Positions 16,475-26,701 of a stretch of 64,000 bases of DNA are shown in pieces. The DNA is from Cohnella hashimotonis (GTDB taxonomy: Bacteria; Bacillota; Bacilli; Paenibacillales; Paenibacillaceae), in contig NZ_JAGRPV010000001.1 in NCBI RefSeq assembly GCF_030014955.1, positions 1,054,001 to 1,118,000 on the forward strand. Direction: 5' to 3'. The position numbers and the translations under genes were made by a program. Position 1 is the first letter of the stretch. Every line of letters starts with the position of its first letter. The notes under the pieces were generated by a model. The model was not told the origin of the DNA and ran no database searches. It saw only the letters and a list, made by a program, of their open reading frames with translations.

Positions 16475-16787
16475 AACGCGGTCGGTGCCTCAATTGCCCA
16501 ACCTGTCGGAACGGCTGTCCGCTGCGCCGTCGACAGGCTTTCGTCACGATTCAAGTTTCTCCTATCCGCCAAATCCAAACGGACCGTCAGGGTGCTCTTC
16601 CCTGACGGTTTCGTATTAGTTGGCCATGAGCAACATTATTTATTTTCCGATTAGGCTCGATTTTTGAGACTTATGTCCCGATTTTCGGCGTATTTATTCA
16701 TTTCCGCGGCGCGCAAGCCGTTAATGATGATAAGACTGTCCATTTCGCCAATACCGGGAATTCAAGATTAGGAGGCACAAACACAAG
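16475..16787. other. intergenic region before the Ig-like surface protein gene
   Basis: About 310 bases with no convincing gene. It contains the hairpin at 16583-16612 and an AT-richer stretch (16620-16700) likely to hold the promoter, though no clear -35/-10 pair can be named. The ribosome site TAGGAGG at 16769-16775 serves the next gene. Confidence 0.4.
16583..16612 (+). terminator. rho-independent terminator-like hairpin
   Basis: ACCGTCAGGG (16583-16592) pairs perfectly with CCCTGACGGT (16600-16609), with a 7-base loop and a short T run after it. No gene clearly ends just upstream on the plus strand, so it may be a relic of a lost gene or insulate the surface-protein promoter. Confidence 0.55.
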
Positions 16788-19031
16788 ATGATGATGACCC
16801 AAAGACCGCCGCAACGCCGGATCGGAAGACTGGGACGGCTGACGGCGGCGCTTCTGGCCGCGCTATTGTTTTCGGGAGTGCTGGGCACCACGGGGGCTGT
16901 CAAGGCTGCTACGACGATTACGTCCGTCAAGCTGGACGAGCTGAGCGACAACGAGAAAACGATATATGTAGACGACGGATCGCTGGTCCTGCTGCTGTGG
17001 GCGACGACCACGGACAGCTCGACCGGCGGCAGTGCGACGAGCAACGTGACGAACGACGCGACATGGGTATCCTCCAATTCGGCCGTTTCCGTCTCCAAGG
17101 GCATCGTGACCGCCACGGGCGAAGCGAACAATGTCGTCATCACCGGTAAATATCAAGGATATTCGGCGAGCGTGACGCTGAACGCCAAGTATCATTACTC
17201 CGAGCTGAAGCTTCGGACAAAAGGGTCCTCCACCGACGCTGCGGACAAGCTGGACGTCAAGGTGGGAGACGAGATCTCGCTTCAAGCTTACGGCGTCAAC
17301 GGCAGCGCGCTGGACGATCTGACCGACAAAGCGACGTGGACCTCTTCGGACGCGTCCGTCGCCGGCGTCAGCGCAGGCAAGCTTACGATCAACGTTGCCG
17401 GGAAGACGACGATAACGGCCAAGTACCAGGGCCGTACGGATACGGTCGACTTGACTGTGGCGTCGCCTTATAAGTCAATGTCGATTACCGATGCCGAAGG
17501 CGCTAAGGGACCTTTCGAAATGCAGGTCGGCGAAGCTGCCAAAGCGCTTGTCGGGAAGGCGCTCAGCGCTTCCGGACCGACGGAATCGGTAACCGGCAAG
17601 GCCACATGGAAAAGCAGCAACGAAGCCGTGGCGACCGTGGACGAAAACGGCACGCTTACGCCGGTGGCCGCGGGTACTGCTACGATTACCGCGACCTACC
17701 TGGGCGTTACGGCTACCGCCACGGTCGCTGTACGTACGCCGTTCGAGGCCATTCTCTTTACGCCAAGCGCGGCGCAGCATCTCGCGCTGTCCGGCGCGCC
17801 GGTGACGATTACGGCGAAGACGGTTAACGGTGCGACTACGGTTACGTCGCTTGACGGCGCGCAGTGGGAATCCACCAACCTGAACGTCATCTCCGTCAGC
17901 GGCACAGGCGCTACGGCGACCATCACCCCGCGAGGCAAGGGCACGGCAACTGTCAAGCTGACGTACAAAAGCGTTGTCAAAGAGCTTTCCGTGACGGTCT
18001 ATCCGACGGTCAGCAAGATCGAGATCGCCAAGGACAAGCTCGAAGTATACGTAGACGATACCGGCGATCTGCCGCAGGTCAAGGGAACTTCGCTGGACGA
18101 GAGCTCTGCCGACGTCACCAAGCTGGCCAAGTGGACCAGTTCGGACAGCTCGGTCGTCAGCATCGGGGACGACGGCAAGTGGACCGCATTGAAGTCTGGC
18201 AAGGTGACGTTGACCGCAACGGTGACATCGGGCTCCACCAGCACGGACACGATCGAAGTAACGGTGAGCAAGAAGCTGCTTACGCTGCTGCCGGAGCAAG
18301 ACAACGTCAGCTTGATTATCGGCCAAACGGTATCGCTGCCGAAGGTAACCGCCGTATATGAAGACGGCGACGAGGCCGACATCAGCGCGGATATCGTCTG
18401 GAAGTCCGCCTCCACGAGCGTGCTCGTCAAGGACGCGACCCTGAAGGGACTGCTGGCGGTCAAGACGACGCTGACCGGCACATACCTGAACAAGACGGTG
18501 AAGGTAACGGCTACCGTCGAGGAAGAGTATGTGAGCTACGCGATCGAGCCGGCCGCCGTGTCGCTCACGCTGAACAAGTCGCAGAGCATCAAGGTGACCG
18601 GCAAGACCAAGTCCGGCAAGCTCATCAACCTGAGTTCCCGCATGGTCTGGACGTCCGAAGACGAGACGATCGCTACGGTGAAGGGCGGCTCGGCGAAGTC
18701 GCTGCTCGCAGAAGGGTCGACCAAGCTAACGGCCGCGTACCAGGGCAAGGCTTTGTCCGTGCCGATAACCGTAAAGGCTAAGCTGACCAAGCTGACCGTT
18801 TCGGATACGTCGCTGGATCTGGCTGCCGGCGCGACCGACTCGATCAAGGTGACGGCGGTCTACGAAAACGGAAGAACGCTGGACGTCACCGCCTACTCCG
18901 CCTGGACCGCTGCATCCACCAAGGTCGCCAAGGTGACCGGCGGCGTCGTGACGGGCGTCGGTAAAGGCAGCGTGACCATCAAGGCCGCTTATGGCGGAAA
19001 AACGGTTAACGTACGCGTTAAAGTGAAATAA
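16788..19031 (+). CDS. secreted protein with eight Ig-like (BIG2) repeats
   Basis: A 747-residue exported protein. A signal peptide (positively charged start, then LTAALLAALLFSGVLG, cleavage near VKAA) is followed by eight beta-sandwich repeats of about 85-95 residues. Each has the Big_2 pattern ending xxWxSSxxxVAxVxxGxxxxxGxGTxxITAxYxGxxxxxxVxV. The chain ends in the last repeat (RVKVK) with no LPxTG motif, S-layer domain or enzyme domain, so its surface retention is unexplained. Three ATG codons in a row give alternative starts; the TAGGAGG site is 12 bases before the first. Likely an adhesive or matrix component. Confidence 0.9.
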   Translation: MMMTQRPPQRRIGRLGRLTAALLAALLFSGVLGTTGAVKAATTITSVKLDELSDNEKTIYVDDGSLVLLLWATTTDSSTGGSATSNVTNDATWVSSNSAVSVSKGIVTATGEANNVVITGKYQGYSASVTLNAKYHYSELKLRTKGSSTDAADKLDVKVGDEISLQAYGVNGSALDDLTDKATWTSSDASVAGVSAGKLTINVAGKTTITAKYQGRTDTVDLTVASPYKSMSITDAEGAKGPFEMQVGEAAKALVGKALSASGPTESVTGKATWKSSNEAVATVDENGTLTPVAAGTATITATYLGVTATATVAVRTPFEAILFTPSAAQHLALSGAPVTITAKTVNGATTVTSLDGAQWESTNLNVISVSGTGATATITPRGKGTATVKLTYKSVVKELSVTVYPTVSKIEIAKDKLEVYVDDTGDLPQVKGTSLDESSADVTKLAKWTSSDSSVVSIGDDGKWTALKSGKVTLTATVTSGSTSTDTIEVTVSKKLLTLLPEQDNVSLIIGQTVSLPKVTAVYEDGDEADISADIVWKSASTSVLVKDATLKGLLAVKTTLTGTYLNKTVKVTATVEEEYVSYAIEPAAVSLTLNKSQSIKVTGKTKSGKLINLSSRMVWTSEDETIATVKGGSAKSLLAEGSTKLTAAYQGKALSVPITVKAKLTKLTVSDTSLDLAAGATDSIKVTAVYENGRTLDVTAYSAWTAASTKVAKVTGGVVTGVGKGSVTIKAAYGGKTVNVRVKVK

Positions 19032-19047
19032 AGCGTCGGTTATTGTA

Positions 19048-19085
19048 AAGGCCGCCTCGCGTCCGAATGGATGCAAGGCGGCCTT
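19048..19085. terminator. perfect inverted repeat after the Ig-like protein gene
   Basis: AAGGCCGCCT (19048-19057) and AGGCGGCCTT (19076-19085) form a 10-bp GC-rich stem. There is no strong U tract on either side, yet the position between two converging genes fits a terminator. Confidence 0.55.
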
Positions 19086-19173
19086 CGATGTGCGATAAAC
19101 TTTCAAGCTTGAATAGTTATATGCCAAGAATGCCATCCTTCATGGTATAGGATTTACAGCTGTCGGGTCTTCG

Positions 19174-20478
19174 TCAGGAATTAATGAATGCCGTATGCAG
19201 CTTGGCCTGGTAGACCACCTGATAGTCGAGGCCCTGGGTGATCGCGGCGAGCGGCACGTACGTTTTGCTTTCTTTGCCGACCGTCTGCAGGTAGGCGGGC
19301 ACGTTCAGCGCCTGTTTGACGCCGCCTACGACGATCGTCTTCGCGCCGATGGTGAGCTTCACCTCGCGGCCGTTTTGCTTGAAAGTGGCGGTCTTGTTCT
19401 TGTTGTCCCACTGCAGCTCGGCACCGGTCGCGGCGGCGATGTCGCTCAACGCGAGAAAAGTGGTGTTGCTCTTGAGCTGAGGCTTGTTCTGCGTCTTGAG
19501 CAGCTTGCCTTTGATGTAGACGGTGGGCGCCGGATCCGCCGCCTTGTCCGAAGGGGCGACCTCCGTATATTCCGGCCAGACGGGTGCTGCGAACGCCCGT
19601 GCGATCGACTCGTAGCCGGCCTGGGTCGGATGAATGTCCGTTACGCCGAAAATCGGGCTGAAGTGCGTATACTGGACTTCCTTGCCCTGGAACGCGGCGC
19701 CGATATGTACGATGTCGACAGCGACGCCTTCGGCCGCAAGCGAAGTCTTGAGCTCGTCGAGCTTGGCGCTCAGCTTGGCGATCGAGGCGTTAAGCTGGGC
19801 ATATAAGGCGTCGCCGACGATCTTGGACACGGGCGAGTATTGATCGGCGACTTCAATGCGCGCCTGGGGCGCCAGGCTGCGAAGCGTTCGGAGATTCGCT
19901 TGCAATTGCTCTGCATAATTATTCAATTTTTCGTCGAACGTCTTCTCGAAGGAAGCCGTGGCGTCGGCGTCGGTCTTGCCGACCAAGTCGCGGACGAGAG
20001 CGGCGAAATCGTTGCCGCCGATCGTAAGCGTCACCAGATCGGCATCGGCCAGACTGTCCCGAAGCGCCGGAGCGCTGGCGGCTACCGCGTCCGCTTGCGC
20101 CTTGGCGGCAGGATCGTAAGCAGAGTAGTCCTGCAGCTGGTCCGCCGTCAGCTTCCGGCCTTGGGCGGCGCCGGCGAGCAGCTGGGTCAAGCCCGCGCTT
20201 TGCAAGCCGAGCGCGCCGTAATTGGCAAGCTCAGCGCGTCCGTGAAGGAGCGCGTTCACATATAACCTGTCTGCATAACCATAGATATCCGTGGCGCGGG
20301 TCACGCCGGGCTCGTAGCCTAGCGAAACAGAGTCCCCGAGCGATACGATCTTGAATGCTTCGTGCGCGGGCGCTGACAGCTCGGGCTGCTCTCCCGCGGC
20401 ATAAGCGGCAGCAGGCACCGCGCCTAAGGCGAGGGCGACGAGCAGCGCGCCGGAACGGCGTCTTGCTTGGTTCGACAT
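19174..20478 (-). CDS. secreted SGNH/GDSL hydrolase with copper-amine-oxidase-like domain
   Basis: A 434-residue exported esterase-type enzyme. After a signal peptide (cleavage near AYAAGE, residue 28) comes an SGNH hydrolase domain: block I VSLGDSVSLGYEPG with nucleophile Ser50, block III TIGGNDF, and block V DIHPTQAGY with the Asp-His pair. The last 110 residues (from VYIKGKLLKTQNKP) form a copper amine oxidase N-like domain, a cell-surface stalk common in Paenibacillaceae that does not imply copper chemistry. The frame extends further upstream, but GAGGAG spacing and the signal peptide favour the ATG at 20478. The substrate could be a wall or polysaccharide ester. Confidence 0.88.
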   Translation of the reverse strand: MSNQARRRSGALLVALALGAVPAAAYAAGEQPELSAPAHEAFKIVSLGDSVSLGYEPGVTRATDIYGYADRLYVNALLHGRAELANYGALGLQSAGLTQLLAGAAQGRKLTADQLQDYSAYDPAAKAQADAVAASAPALRDSLADADLVTLTIGGNDFAALVRDLVGKTDADATASFEKTFDEKLNNYAEQLQANLRTLRSLAPQARIEVADQYSPVSKIVGDALYAQLNASIAKLSAKLDELKTSLAAEGVAVDIVHIGAAFQGKEVQYTHFSPIFGVTDIHPTQAGYESIARAFAAPVWPEYTEVAPSDKAADPAPTVYIKGKLLKTQNKPQLKSNTTFLALSDIAAATGAELQWDNKNKTATFKQNGREVKLTIGAKTIVVGGVKQALNVPAYLQTVGKESKTYVPLAAITQGLDYQVVYQAKLHTAFINS

Positions 20479-20833
20479 TGCGTTCTCCTCTCGAAGGCGG
20501 GCTGCGGGATCAGCCAAACATTGATTATCGCCTTCATAAAAATATTAAATTGCCTTTGCCGACGCTGTAATGTTAAAATAGCATAACAATAAAAATGAAT
20601 ATTTATTAGTTTTGCACGAATTTTCGAAGCAATTCCCGAACGATTTCCCGTTACCTCGCCGTTTTCCTTCGATTATTCGGGCGTTTATGCGCTGCCAATA
20701 ATATTGTAGCAGATCATATTATTCCGCGCCGCATCCCGCCTGCCGTTCGTCGAACTTTATTTGACCGGCCGGACGCCGTCGAACCGTTGGCTCTCGACAC
20801 CCTATTTTTTCTATAGAAAGGTTGCGCTTCATC
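20479..20833. other. intergenic region between SGNH hydrolase and glutamate synthase genes
   Basis: About 350 bases carrying two divergent promoters. An AT-rich stretch at 20535-20620 is the likely promoter area. I see no GltC-type box that I can recognise, no riboswitch consensus and no small gene with a ribosome site. Confidence 0.35.
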
Positions 20834-23800
20834 ATGACACAATTCGTGAACGGATTGCCCCCGAAGCAGGGGTTGTACGATCCGCAATATGAGCGGGATG
20901 CTTGCGGAATGGGATTCGTCGCCCATATCAAAGGCCGGAAGTCGCATGAGATCGTCGAGCAGGCGCTAAGTCTTCTTATTAACATGGAGCACCGCGGCGG
21001 CCAAGGCGCGGAGCCGAATTCCGGGGACGGAGCAGGCATCCTGCTGCAGATCCCCCACGATTTCTTTGCGCGCGAGACCGGTTTTTCCCTGCCCGAGCCC
21101 GGACAGTATGCGGTCGGCATGGTATTCCTGACGCAGGACGATTCGCGCCGCGCCGAACACGAGGCGCTGCTGGAAGGCATCGCTGCAGAAGAAGGTCTGT
21201 CCGTTATCGGATGGCGTACGGTTCCGACCGACGACAGCACGCTGGGCATCTCCGCGAAGCGCGTCAAGCCGTTCGTGCGCCAGGTGTTCATCGGTCGTCC
21301 CGCGGCGCTCGCCGACGATCTGGCGTACGAGCGCAAGCTGTACGTGCTGCGCAAGCGCGCCGAGAAGGCGATCCGCTATTCCGGCATTCCGGACGGCGAG
21401 ATCTTCTACGTGCCGAGCTTGTCTTCCAAGAAGATCATCTACAAAGGCATGCTCACTACGGAGCAGGTCGGGCATTTCTATACGGAGCTTCACGACCCCG
21501 CGCTCGTTTCGGCGATCGCGCTCGTCCACTCCCGTTTCTCGACGAATACTTTTCCGAGCTGGGAGCGCGCGCATCCGTTCCATTATCTGATTCACAACGG
21601 GGAGATCAACACGCTCCGCGGCAACGAGAACTGGATGCACGCCCGTCAGACGCTGTTCGAATCCGAGCTGTTCGGAGACGATCTGGAGAAGGTCAAGCCG
21701 GTTATCAACCATGACGGCTCCGACACCGGCAAGTTCGACAACACGTTCGAGTTCATGTACCTTGCGGGCCGTCCGCTCGCACACTGCGCGATGATGATGG
21801 TTCCTGAGCCTTGGCAGAACGACGAGCAAATGGACGACGACAAGCGCGCCTTCTACGAATACCACAGCACCTTGATGGAGCCATGGGACGGTCCGGCCGC
21901 GATGGGCTTCACCGACGGCGTCCAGATCGGCGCCGTCCTGGACCGCAACGGCCTGCGTCCAGCACGCTATTGCGTAACCAAGGACGATATCATCATCATG
22001 GCTTCCGAAGCCGGCGTCATCGAGATTCCGCAAGAGGAGATCGTGCTCAAGGACCGTCTGCGTCCGGGCCGCATGCTGATGGTCGATACCAAGGAAGGCC
22101 GGATCATCGCCGACGAGGAGCTCAAGAAAGGGATCGTATCCGAGCATCCTTATCGCGAATGGCTCAGCGAGCATCTCGTCGACCTGGAGGAGCTGCCGGA
22201 GGCGCTCGAATTGCCTGAACTCGACCACGCGACTGTACAGCAGCGCCAACAGGCGTTCGGCTATTCGTTCGAGGACGTGCGCAAGATCATCGAGCCGATG
22301 GCGACCGCAGGCGTCGAGCCGCTCGCTTCGATGGGCTACGATGCGCCGCTCGCGGTGCTGTCCGATCGTCCGCAGCGTCTGTTCAACTACTTCAAGCAGC
22401 TGTTCGCGCAGGTGACGAACCCGCCGATCGACGCGATTCGCGAAGAGATCGTCACGTCCACCTACACGACGGTCGGACCGGAGCGCAATCTGCTCAATCC
22501 GGAACCGGAGAGCTGCCGTCATATCCGTCTCGTCTCGCCGATTCTGTCCAACGAGGACTTCGCCAAGCTGCGCCATGTCCATCGTCCGGGCTTCAAGTCG
22601 ATCACGCTGCCGATCTACTTCCCGGCAGGCGAGGGCGAAGCCGGCCTGAAGCAGGCGCTCGACGAGCTGTGCGCGGCGGTCGACCGCGTCATGAAGCACG
22701 GCCACAACATCCTGATTTTGTCGGACCGCGGCATCGACGCTGACAATGCGGCCATTCCTTCGCTGCTCGCCGTCTCGACGGTACATCACCATCTGATCCG
22801 TCAGGGCACGCGGACCAAGGTCAGCATCCTGCTCGAATCCGGCGAGCCGCGCGAAGTGCATCACTTCGCGCTGCTGATCGGCTACGGCGTCAGCGCGGTC
22901 AATCCGTATCTGGCGTTCGAGACGCTCGACGATCTGATCCGTCAGGGCATGATGCGCAATATTTCGCACGAGAAGGCAGTCAAGAACTATCTGAAGGCCG
23001 CAAATAAAGGCGTCGTGAAGGTGCTGTCCAAGATGGGCATCTCCACGATCCAATCTTACCGCGGCGCGCAGATCTTCGAAGCGATCGGGCTGCGCGGCGA
23101 CCTGATCGACAGTCACTTCACGTGGACGCCTTCACGGATCGGCGGCGTCGGTCTCGAGACGATCGCAAGCGACACGCTGAAGGCGCATGCCCGTGCTTAT
23201 GCAACGCAAGAAGGCGCGGAGCGCGAGCTGGACTCCGGCGGCGATTATCAGTGGCGCAAGGACGGCGAGGATCACCTCTTCAATCCGAAGACGATCCACA
23301 CGCTCCAGATGGCGACGCGGTCCAACGACTACAAGCTGTACAAGAAGTTCGCCTCGCTCGTCCAGGGAGAATACGAGGAGATCCGTACGCTGCGCTCGCT
23401 GCTCGACTTTAAGCTCGATCAGCCGCCGGTGCCGATCGAGGAGGTCGAGCCGGCCGAGTCGATCTTCAAGCGGTTCAAGTCCGGCGCGATGTCGTTCGGC
23501 TCGATCTCGAAGGAAGCGCACGAATCGCTCGCGATCGCGATGAACCGCATCGGCGGCAAGTCCAACTCGGGCGAGGGCGGCGAAGATCCCGCGCGCTTCA
23601 TCCCGGATGCCAACGGCGATTCCCGCCGCAGCGCGATCAAGCAGGTCGCTTCGGGACGCTTCGGCGTCACGAGCTACTACCTGTCCAACGCCGACGAGAT
23701 CCAGATCAAGATGGCGCAAGGCGCGAAGCCGGGCGAAGGCGGACAGCTGATGGGCCGCAAGGTATATCCTTGGGTCGCCGAAGTGCGCGGCACGACGCCG

Positions 23801-25429
23801 GGCGTAGGCCTGATCTCGCCGCCGCCGCATCACGATATTTATTCGATCGAGGATCTGGCCGAGCTGATCCACGATCTGAAGAACGCGAATCCGAAGGCGC
23901 GGATCAACGTCAAGCTCGTCTCCGAAGTCGGCGTAGGCACGATCGCTGCAGGCGTAGCCAAGGGACGCGCGGACGTCATCCTCGTCAGCGGCTACGACGG
24001 CGGCACCGGCGCTTCGCCGATCGGCTCGATCCGCCATGCGGGTCTGCCGTGGGAGCTGGGCCTCGCCGAGACCCATCAGACGCTGATCCTGAACAATCTG
24101 CGCGACCGCGTGGTCGTGGAGACGGACGGCAAGATGATGACCGGCCGCGACATCGCGGTCGCAGCGCTGCTCGGCGCCGAAGAATACGGCTTCTCGACCG
24201 CTCCGCTCGTCGTGCTGGGCTGCATCATGATGCGCGTCTGCCAGCTCGACACTTGTCCGGTCGGCGTCGCGACGCAGAACCCCGAGCTTCGCAAGAAGTT
24301 CATGGGCGATCCGGAGTACGTCGTCAACTATATGCGCTTCCTCGCCGAAGACCTTCGCGAGATCATGGCGCAGCTGGGCTTCCGCACGATCGAAGAGATG
24401 GTCGGCCGTACGGACCGCCTCGATACGAAGAAGGCGATCTCGCACTTCAAGGCGAACGGCGTGGATCTGACCGACCTGCTGTATATGCCGGAGCTGCCGG
24501 AAGGCTCGTTCCGTTACAACCGCAAATCGCAGAATCACGGCCTCGAGGAGTCGCTCGACATGCAGCATCTGCTGCAGGCGGCGCTCCCGGCGATCGAGAA
24601 CGGCGAGCGCGTGCGCGGCACGTTCCCGATCAGGAACACGAACCGCGTCGTCGGCACGATCGTCGGCCACGAAGTGACGAGCCGCCACGGCAAAGCCGGG
24701 CTGCCCGAAGACACGATCGCGTTCCACTTCGTCGGTACGGCCGGACAGAGCTTCGGCGCGTTCATTCCGAAGGGCATGACACTGACGCTTGAAGGCGACG
24801 CCAACGACTACATCGGCAAAGGACTGTCGGGCGGCAAGCTTGCCGTGTTCCCTTCACAGTCCGCGACCTTCAAGGCGGAGGACAACATCATTGCCGGCAA
24901 CACGGCGCTATACGGCGCGACCGGCGGAGAAGCTTATATCCGCGGCGTTGCGGGCGAGCGGTTCGCAGTCCGCAACAGCGGCGCGAATGTCGTCGTCGAA
25001 GGCGTGGGCGACCACGGCTGCGAATACATGACGGGCGGACGCGTCGTCATCCTCGGGCGTACGGGGCGCAACTTTGCAGCCGGCATGTCAGGTGGCATCG
25101 CATACGTCGTCGATTGGAACGGCGACTTCGTCAAGCGCTGCAATTTCGAGATGGTCAGCCTGGAGTCTCTCGAGGATGAGCGGGAGATCGCCGAAGTGCG
25201 CGGCCTGATCGAGAACCATGTCCGCTACACCGACAGCGAGCTCGGCGAGCGTGTCCTGAGCGATTGGGAAGCCGTCCTGCCCAAGGTAGTCAAGGTCATT
25301 CCGAAGGACTACAAGCGGATGATGGAGCAGATCGAAAAGGTGCAGGCGCAAGGACTTAGCGGCGAGCAAGCGCTCCTTGCTGCGTTCGAAGCCAATATGC
25401 GCGATCTGTCGCGTGTCGGCGGCAATTGA
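20834..25429 (+). CDS. gltB: glutamate synthase large (glutamine amidotransferase) subunit
   Basis: Makes glutamate from 2-oxoglutarate and glutamine in nitrogen assimilation; 1531 residues, the normal length. The N-terminal Cys24 ([16 protein letters not shown]) becomes the glutaminase nucleophile after propeptide removal. A central domain and FMN-binding synthase domain follow ([38 protein letters not shown]). The 3Fe-4S cluster cysteines are in [19 protein letters not shown], and the C-terminal GXGXG beta-helix has repeated GG motifs ([23 protein letters not shown]). The frame has an upstream TTG, but ATG at 20834 is preferred. A terminator follows and no small subunit gene is adjacent, so GltD must come from elsewhere. 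Confidence 0.96.
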   Translation: MTQFVNGLPPKQGLYDPQYERDACGMGFVAHIKGRKSHEIVEQALSLLINMEHRGGQGAEPNSGDGAGILLQIPHDFFARETGFSLPEPGQYAVGMVFLTQDDSRRAEHEALLEGIAAEEGLSVIGWRTVPTDDSTLGISAKRVKPFVRQVFIGRPAALADDLAYERKLYVLRKRAEKAIRYSGIPDGEIFYVPSLSSKKIIYKGMLTTEQVGHFYTELHDPALVSAIALVHSRFSTNTFPSWERAHPFHYLIHNGEINTLRGNENWMHARQTLFESELFGDDLEKVKPVINHDGSDTGKFDNTFEFMYLAGRPLAHCAMMMVPEPWQNDEQMDDDKRAFYEYHSTLMEPWDGPAAMGFTDGVQIGAVLDRNGLRPARYCVTKDDIIIMASEAGVIEIPQEEIVLKDRLRPGRMLMVDTKEGRIIADEELKKGIVSEHPYREWLSEHLVDLEELPEALELPELDHATVQQRQQAFGYSFEDVRKIIEPMATAGVEPLASMGYDAPLAVLSDRPQRLFNYFKQLFAQVTNPPIDAIREEIVTSTYTTVGPERNLLNPEPESCRHIRLVSPILSNEDFAKLRHVHRPGFKSITLPIYFPAGEGEAGLKQALDELCAAVDRVMKHGHNILILSDRGIDADNAAIPSLLAVSTVHHHLIRQGTRTKVSILLESGEPREVHHFALLIGYGVSAVNPYLAFETLDDLIRQGMMRNISHEKAVKNYLKAANKGVVKVLSKMGISTIQSYRGAQIFEAIGLRGDLIDSHFTWTPSRIGGVGLETIASDTLKAHARAYATQEGAERELDSGGDYQWRKDGEDHLFNPKTIHTLQMATRSNDYKLYKKFASLVQGEYEEIRTLRSLLDFKLDQPPVPIEEVEPAESIFKRFKSGAMSFGSISKEAHESLAIAMNRIGGKSNSGEGGEDPARFIPDANGDSRRSAIKQVASGRFGVTSYYLSNADEIQIKMAQGAKPGEGGQLMGRKVYPWVAEVRGTTPGVGLISPPPHHDIYSIEDLAELIHDLKNANPKARINVKLVSEVGVGTIAAGVAKGRADVILVSGYDGGTGASPIGSIRHAGLPWELGLAETHQTLILNNLRDRVVVETDGKMMTGRDIAVAALLGAEEYGFSTAPLVVLGCIMMRVCQLDTCPVGVATQNPELRKKFMGDPEYVVNYMRFLAEDLREIMAQLGFRTIEEMVGRTDRLDTKKAISHFKANGVDLTDLLYMPELPEGSFRYNRKSQNHGLEESLDMQHLLQAALPAIENGERVRGTFPIRNTNRVVGTIVGHEVTSRHGKAGLPEDTIAFHFVGTAGQSFGAFIPKGMTLTLEGDANDYIGKGLSGGKLAVFPSQSATFKAEDNIIAGNTALYGATGGEAYIRGVAGERFAVRNSGANVVVEGVGDHGCEYMTGGRVVILGRTGRNFAAGMSGGIAYVVDWNGDFVKRCNFEMVSLESLEDEREIAEVRGLIENHVRYTDSELGERVLSDWEAVLPKVVKVIPKDYKRMMEQIEKVQAQGLSGEQALLAAFEANMRDLSRVGGN

Positions 25430-25903
25430 CGATTTTCGCGTTATGACGACAATCGACACGATCCTTCGACTGCGGAAAAAGCGGTAAGAAGGGGAATAAA
25501 ACAGACTTTTAACACATAAAAATACGGAATCGGGCGAAGGATCATGCGCTCCGTTCCGTATTTTTTTTATACCGGAAATGCAGGAATACCGATTGCGAGA
25601 ATGGGCTTTTCAAATTCGGCGCGAGAAGCCGTTCAAAGCCTGGAATCCCGCGCGATAAGCGGGTTTTTGGACTTTTTGCTCCTATGTCAGAGAAGCTATC
25701 CTGGCGCGAAGAACGGATCGGTCTGTGTCCCGAATGCATGACTCCGGTAGGATCAGGCAGCGTTTTTCATCCCTCGACTCGACAAGTCGATAAAAAAAAT
25801 TCGGCGACATACATCACTCGACACCCTCCGCATTCCTTGTCCCTTATAATAAGGATTAGTTGAATTAGGTTTCATTTTCCAGAGAGGGGATTTAGGTGCG
25901 GAG
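25430..25903. other. intergenic region after glutamate synthase
   Basis: Besides the terminator at 25518-25568, a weaker 5-bp stem with a T run (CCCGC at 25647-25651, GCGGG at 25659-25663) lies here. A TATAAT at 25845-25850 could drive the short reading frame that begins at 25904. The open frames on both strands at 25542-25741 overlap each other and lack ribosome sites, so I do not call them. Confidence 0.4.
25518..25568 (+). terminator. rho-independent terminator of the glutamate synthase gene
   Basis: AAAATACGGAA pairs with TTCCGTATTTT around an inner CG-rich loop region and is followed by eight T. It lies 90 bases after the stop codon. Confidence 0.85.
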
Positions 25904-26059
25904 ATGGAGAGGGAGAGGGATCCAGGCTTAGAATCGTCCGGGAATAACCCCGTCGAGATTAGCATTCATACCATTCTTACCCAGCTTGGCATCGACGTCA
26001 GCAAATGGGAAGCGTTTGAAGAGGAAGAAAAGAGGAAAGAACAACAGAATATCGTGTAA
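25904..26059 (+). CDS. small acidic protein, 51 residues, unknown
   Basis: Short reading frame beginning MEREREDPG-like (MERERDPGLESSG), continuing with VEISIHTILTQLGID and an acidic/lysine-rich end (EEEEKRKEQQ). An AGAGGGG site lies about 14 bases before the ATG, and a TATAAT is 54 bases upstream. It ends at a bidirectional terminator that it shares with the convergent Xre-like regulator. No family recognised. Its regular amphipathic composition and terminator suggest a real gene, but this remains uncertain. Confidence 0.45.
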   Translation: MERERDPGLESSGNNPVEISIHTILTQLGIDVSKWEAFEEEEKRKEQQNIV

Positions 26060-26064
26060 TCAAA

Positions 26065-26105
26065 GAAAAATACCCCGACCGCCCCAAGCGGCATCGGGGT
26101 ATCTT
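26065..26105. terminator. bidirectional terminator between small protein and Xre-like gene
   Basis: ATACCCCGA (26070-26078) pairs with TCGGGGTAT (26094-26102), with an inner CCGC/GCGG pairing, A-rich before and T-rich after. It serves both convergent genes. Confidence 0.85.
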
Positions 26106-26127
26106 GCATATGGTGCACATCATGCGT

Positions 26128-26499
26128 TCAGCCCAGCGACCTCTCGGCTCTGATAAAAGCGATAAAGCGCTTGGCTTCTTCCTTGGACAGCCGCCGGCCG
26201 TCGATCGTTAACGCAAAGCTCTCCAGCAGTTGGTCTGCATCGGAAAGCTCTAATTGATCGGTGAACTGGCGCACCTCAGCATCCAACGTCATCTGGGGCT
26301 GGTGTGTTCTTCCCACAAGATAGTCGATCGATACTTGGAATAGATCGGCCAACTTGGTCAGCATTTCCGTATCAGGTTCTCGCCTGTTTTTCTCGTAATG
26401 CGAGAGGGCGGCCCGGGTAATGCCAAGGGAAGAGGACAATTCTTCTTGTGTCCAGCCGGATTGATCACGAAGATAGGCGATGCGGCTGCCAATATTCAT
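26128..26499 (-). CDS. Xre-family helix-turn-helix repressor
   Basis: A 123-residue regulator. Residues 5-62 form a classic Xre/Cro HTH domain: IGSRIAYLRDQSGWTQEEL, SSSLGITRAALSHYEKNRREP, LTKLADLFQVSIDYLVG. The C-terminal part (from about 70) is a helical segment likely used for oligomerisation. The overall shape and the recognition-helix region (SR/TRAxxSHYExxR) resemble the PBSX prophage repressor Xre of Bacillus subtilis. A GGAGGG site precedes the ATG. Degenerate GATACA half-sites lie in its own upstream region, and perfect GATACANNNTGTATC palindromes lie at neighbouring promoters, so it is the best local candidate for their binding protein. That link is inference. Confidence 0.92.
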   Translation of the reverse strand: MNIGSRIAYLRDQSGWTQEELSSSLGITRAALSHYEKNRREPDTEMLTKLADLFQVSIDYLVGRTHQPQMTLDAEVRQFTDQLELSDADQLLESFALTIDGRRLSKEEAKRFIAFIRAERSLG

Positions 26500-26547
26500 A
26501 CGAATTCCCTCCTTTTATCCCGTCACTTTTAATGATAAACGTTTACC

Positions 26548-26570
26548 GATACATTTGCATTAGTTGATAC
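26548..26570. promoter_or_regulatory. two GATACA half-sites upstream of the Xre-like gene
   Basis: GATACA at 26548-26553 and GATACG at 26566-26571 lie in direct orientation 18 bases apart, 49-70 bases before the regulator's start codon. They match one arm of the palindrome found at other promoters and suggest autoregulation. Confidence 0.4.
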
Positions 26571-26611
26571 GAAACGTCACATTAAGTTAAGTTAAGCGCT
26601 TTTATAAACAG

Positions 26612-26626
26612 TATACGTAGTGTATC
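26612..26626. promoter_or_regulatory. degenerate GATACA palindrome upstream of the Xre-like gene
   Basis: TATACG-TAG-TGTATC matches the GATACANNNTGTATC consensus at 10 of 12 arm positions, with one perfect arm. It is about 113 bases upstream of the regulator gene. Confidence 0.4.
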
Positions 26627-26653
26627 GGATTGATATACATTTCCCCAAGGAAT

Positions 26654-26682
26654 GGCCCTTACGCCGATTGCGGGTAAGGGCC
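26654..26682 (-). terminator. hairpin after the pectin-lyase-fold gene
   Basis: GGCCCTTAC (26654-26662) pairs perfectly with GTAAGGGCC (26674-26682). It lies just beyond the stop codon of the minus-strand gene at 26702, so it probably ends that transcript, although only a short T-containing stretch follows. Confidence 0.6.
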
Positions 26683-26701
26683 TGTTCAATCGTTTGGACG
26701 T

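Noticed and set aside
16061..16654. Overlapping open frames on both strands across the 20-bp repeat array
   Set aside because: The repeat unit lacks stop codons in most frames; products are repetitive Arg/His/Cys-rich text without start signals.
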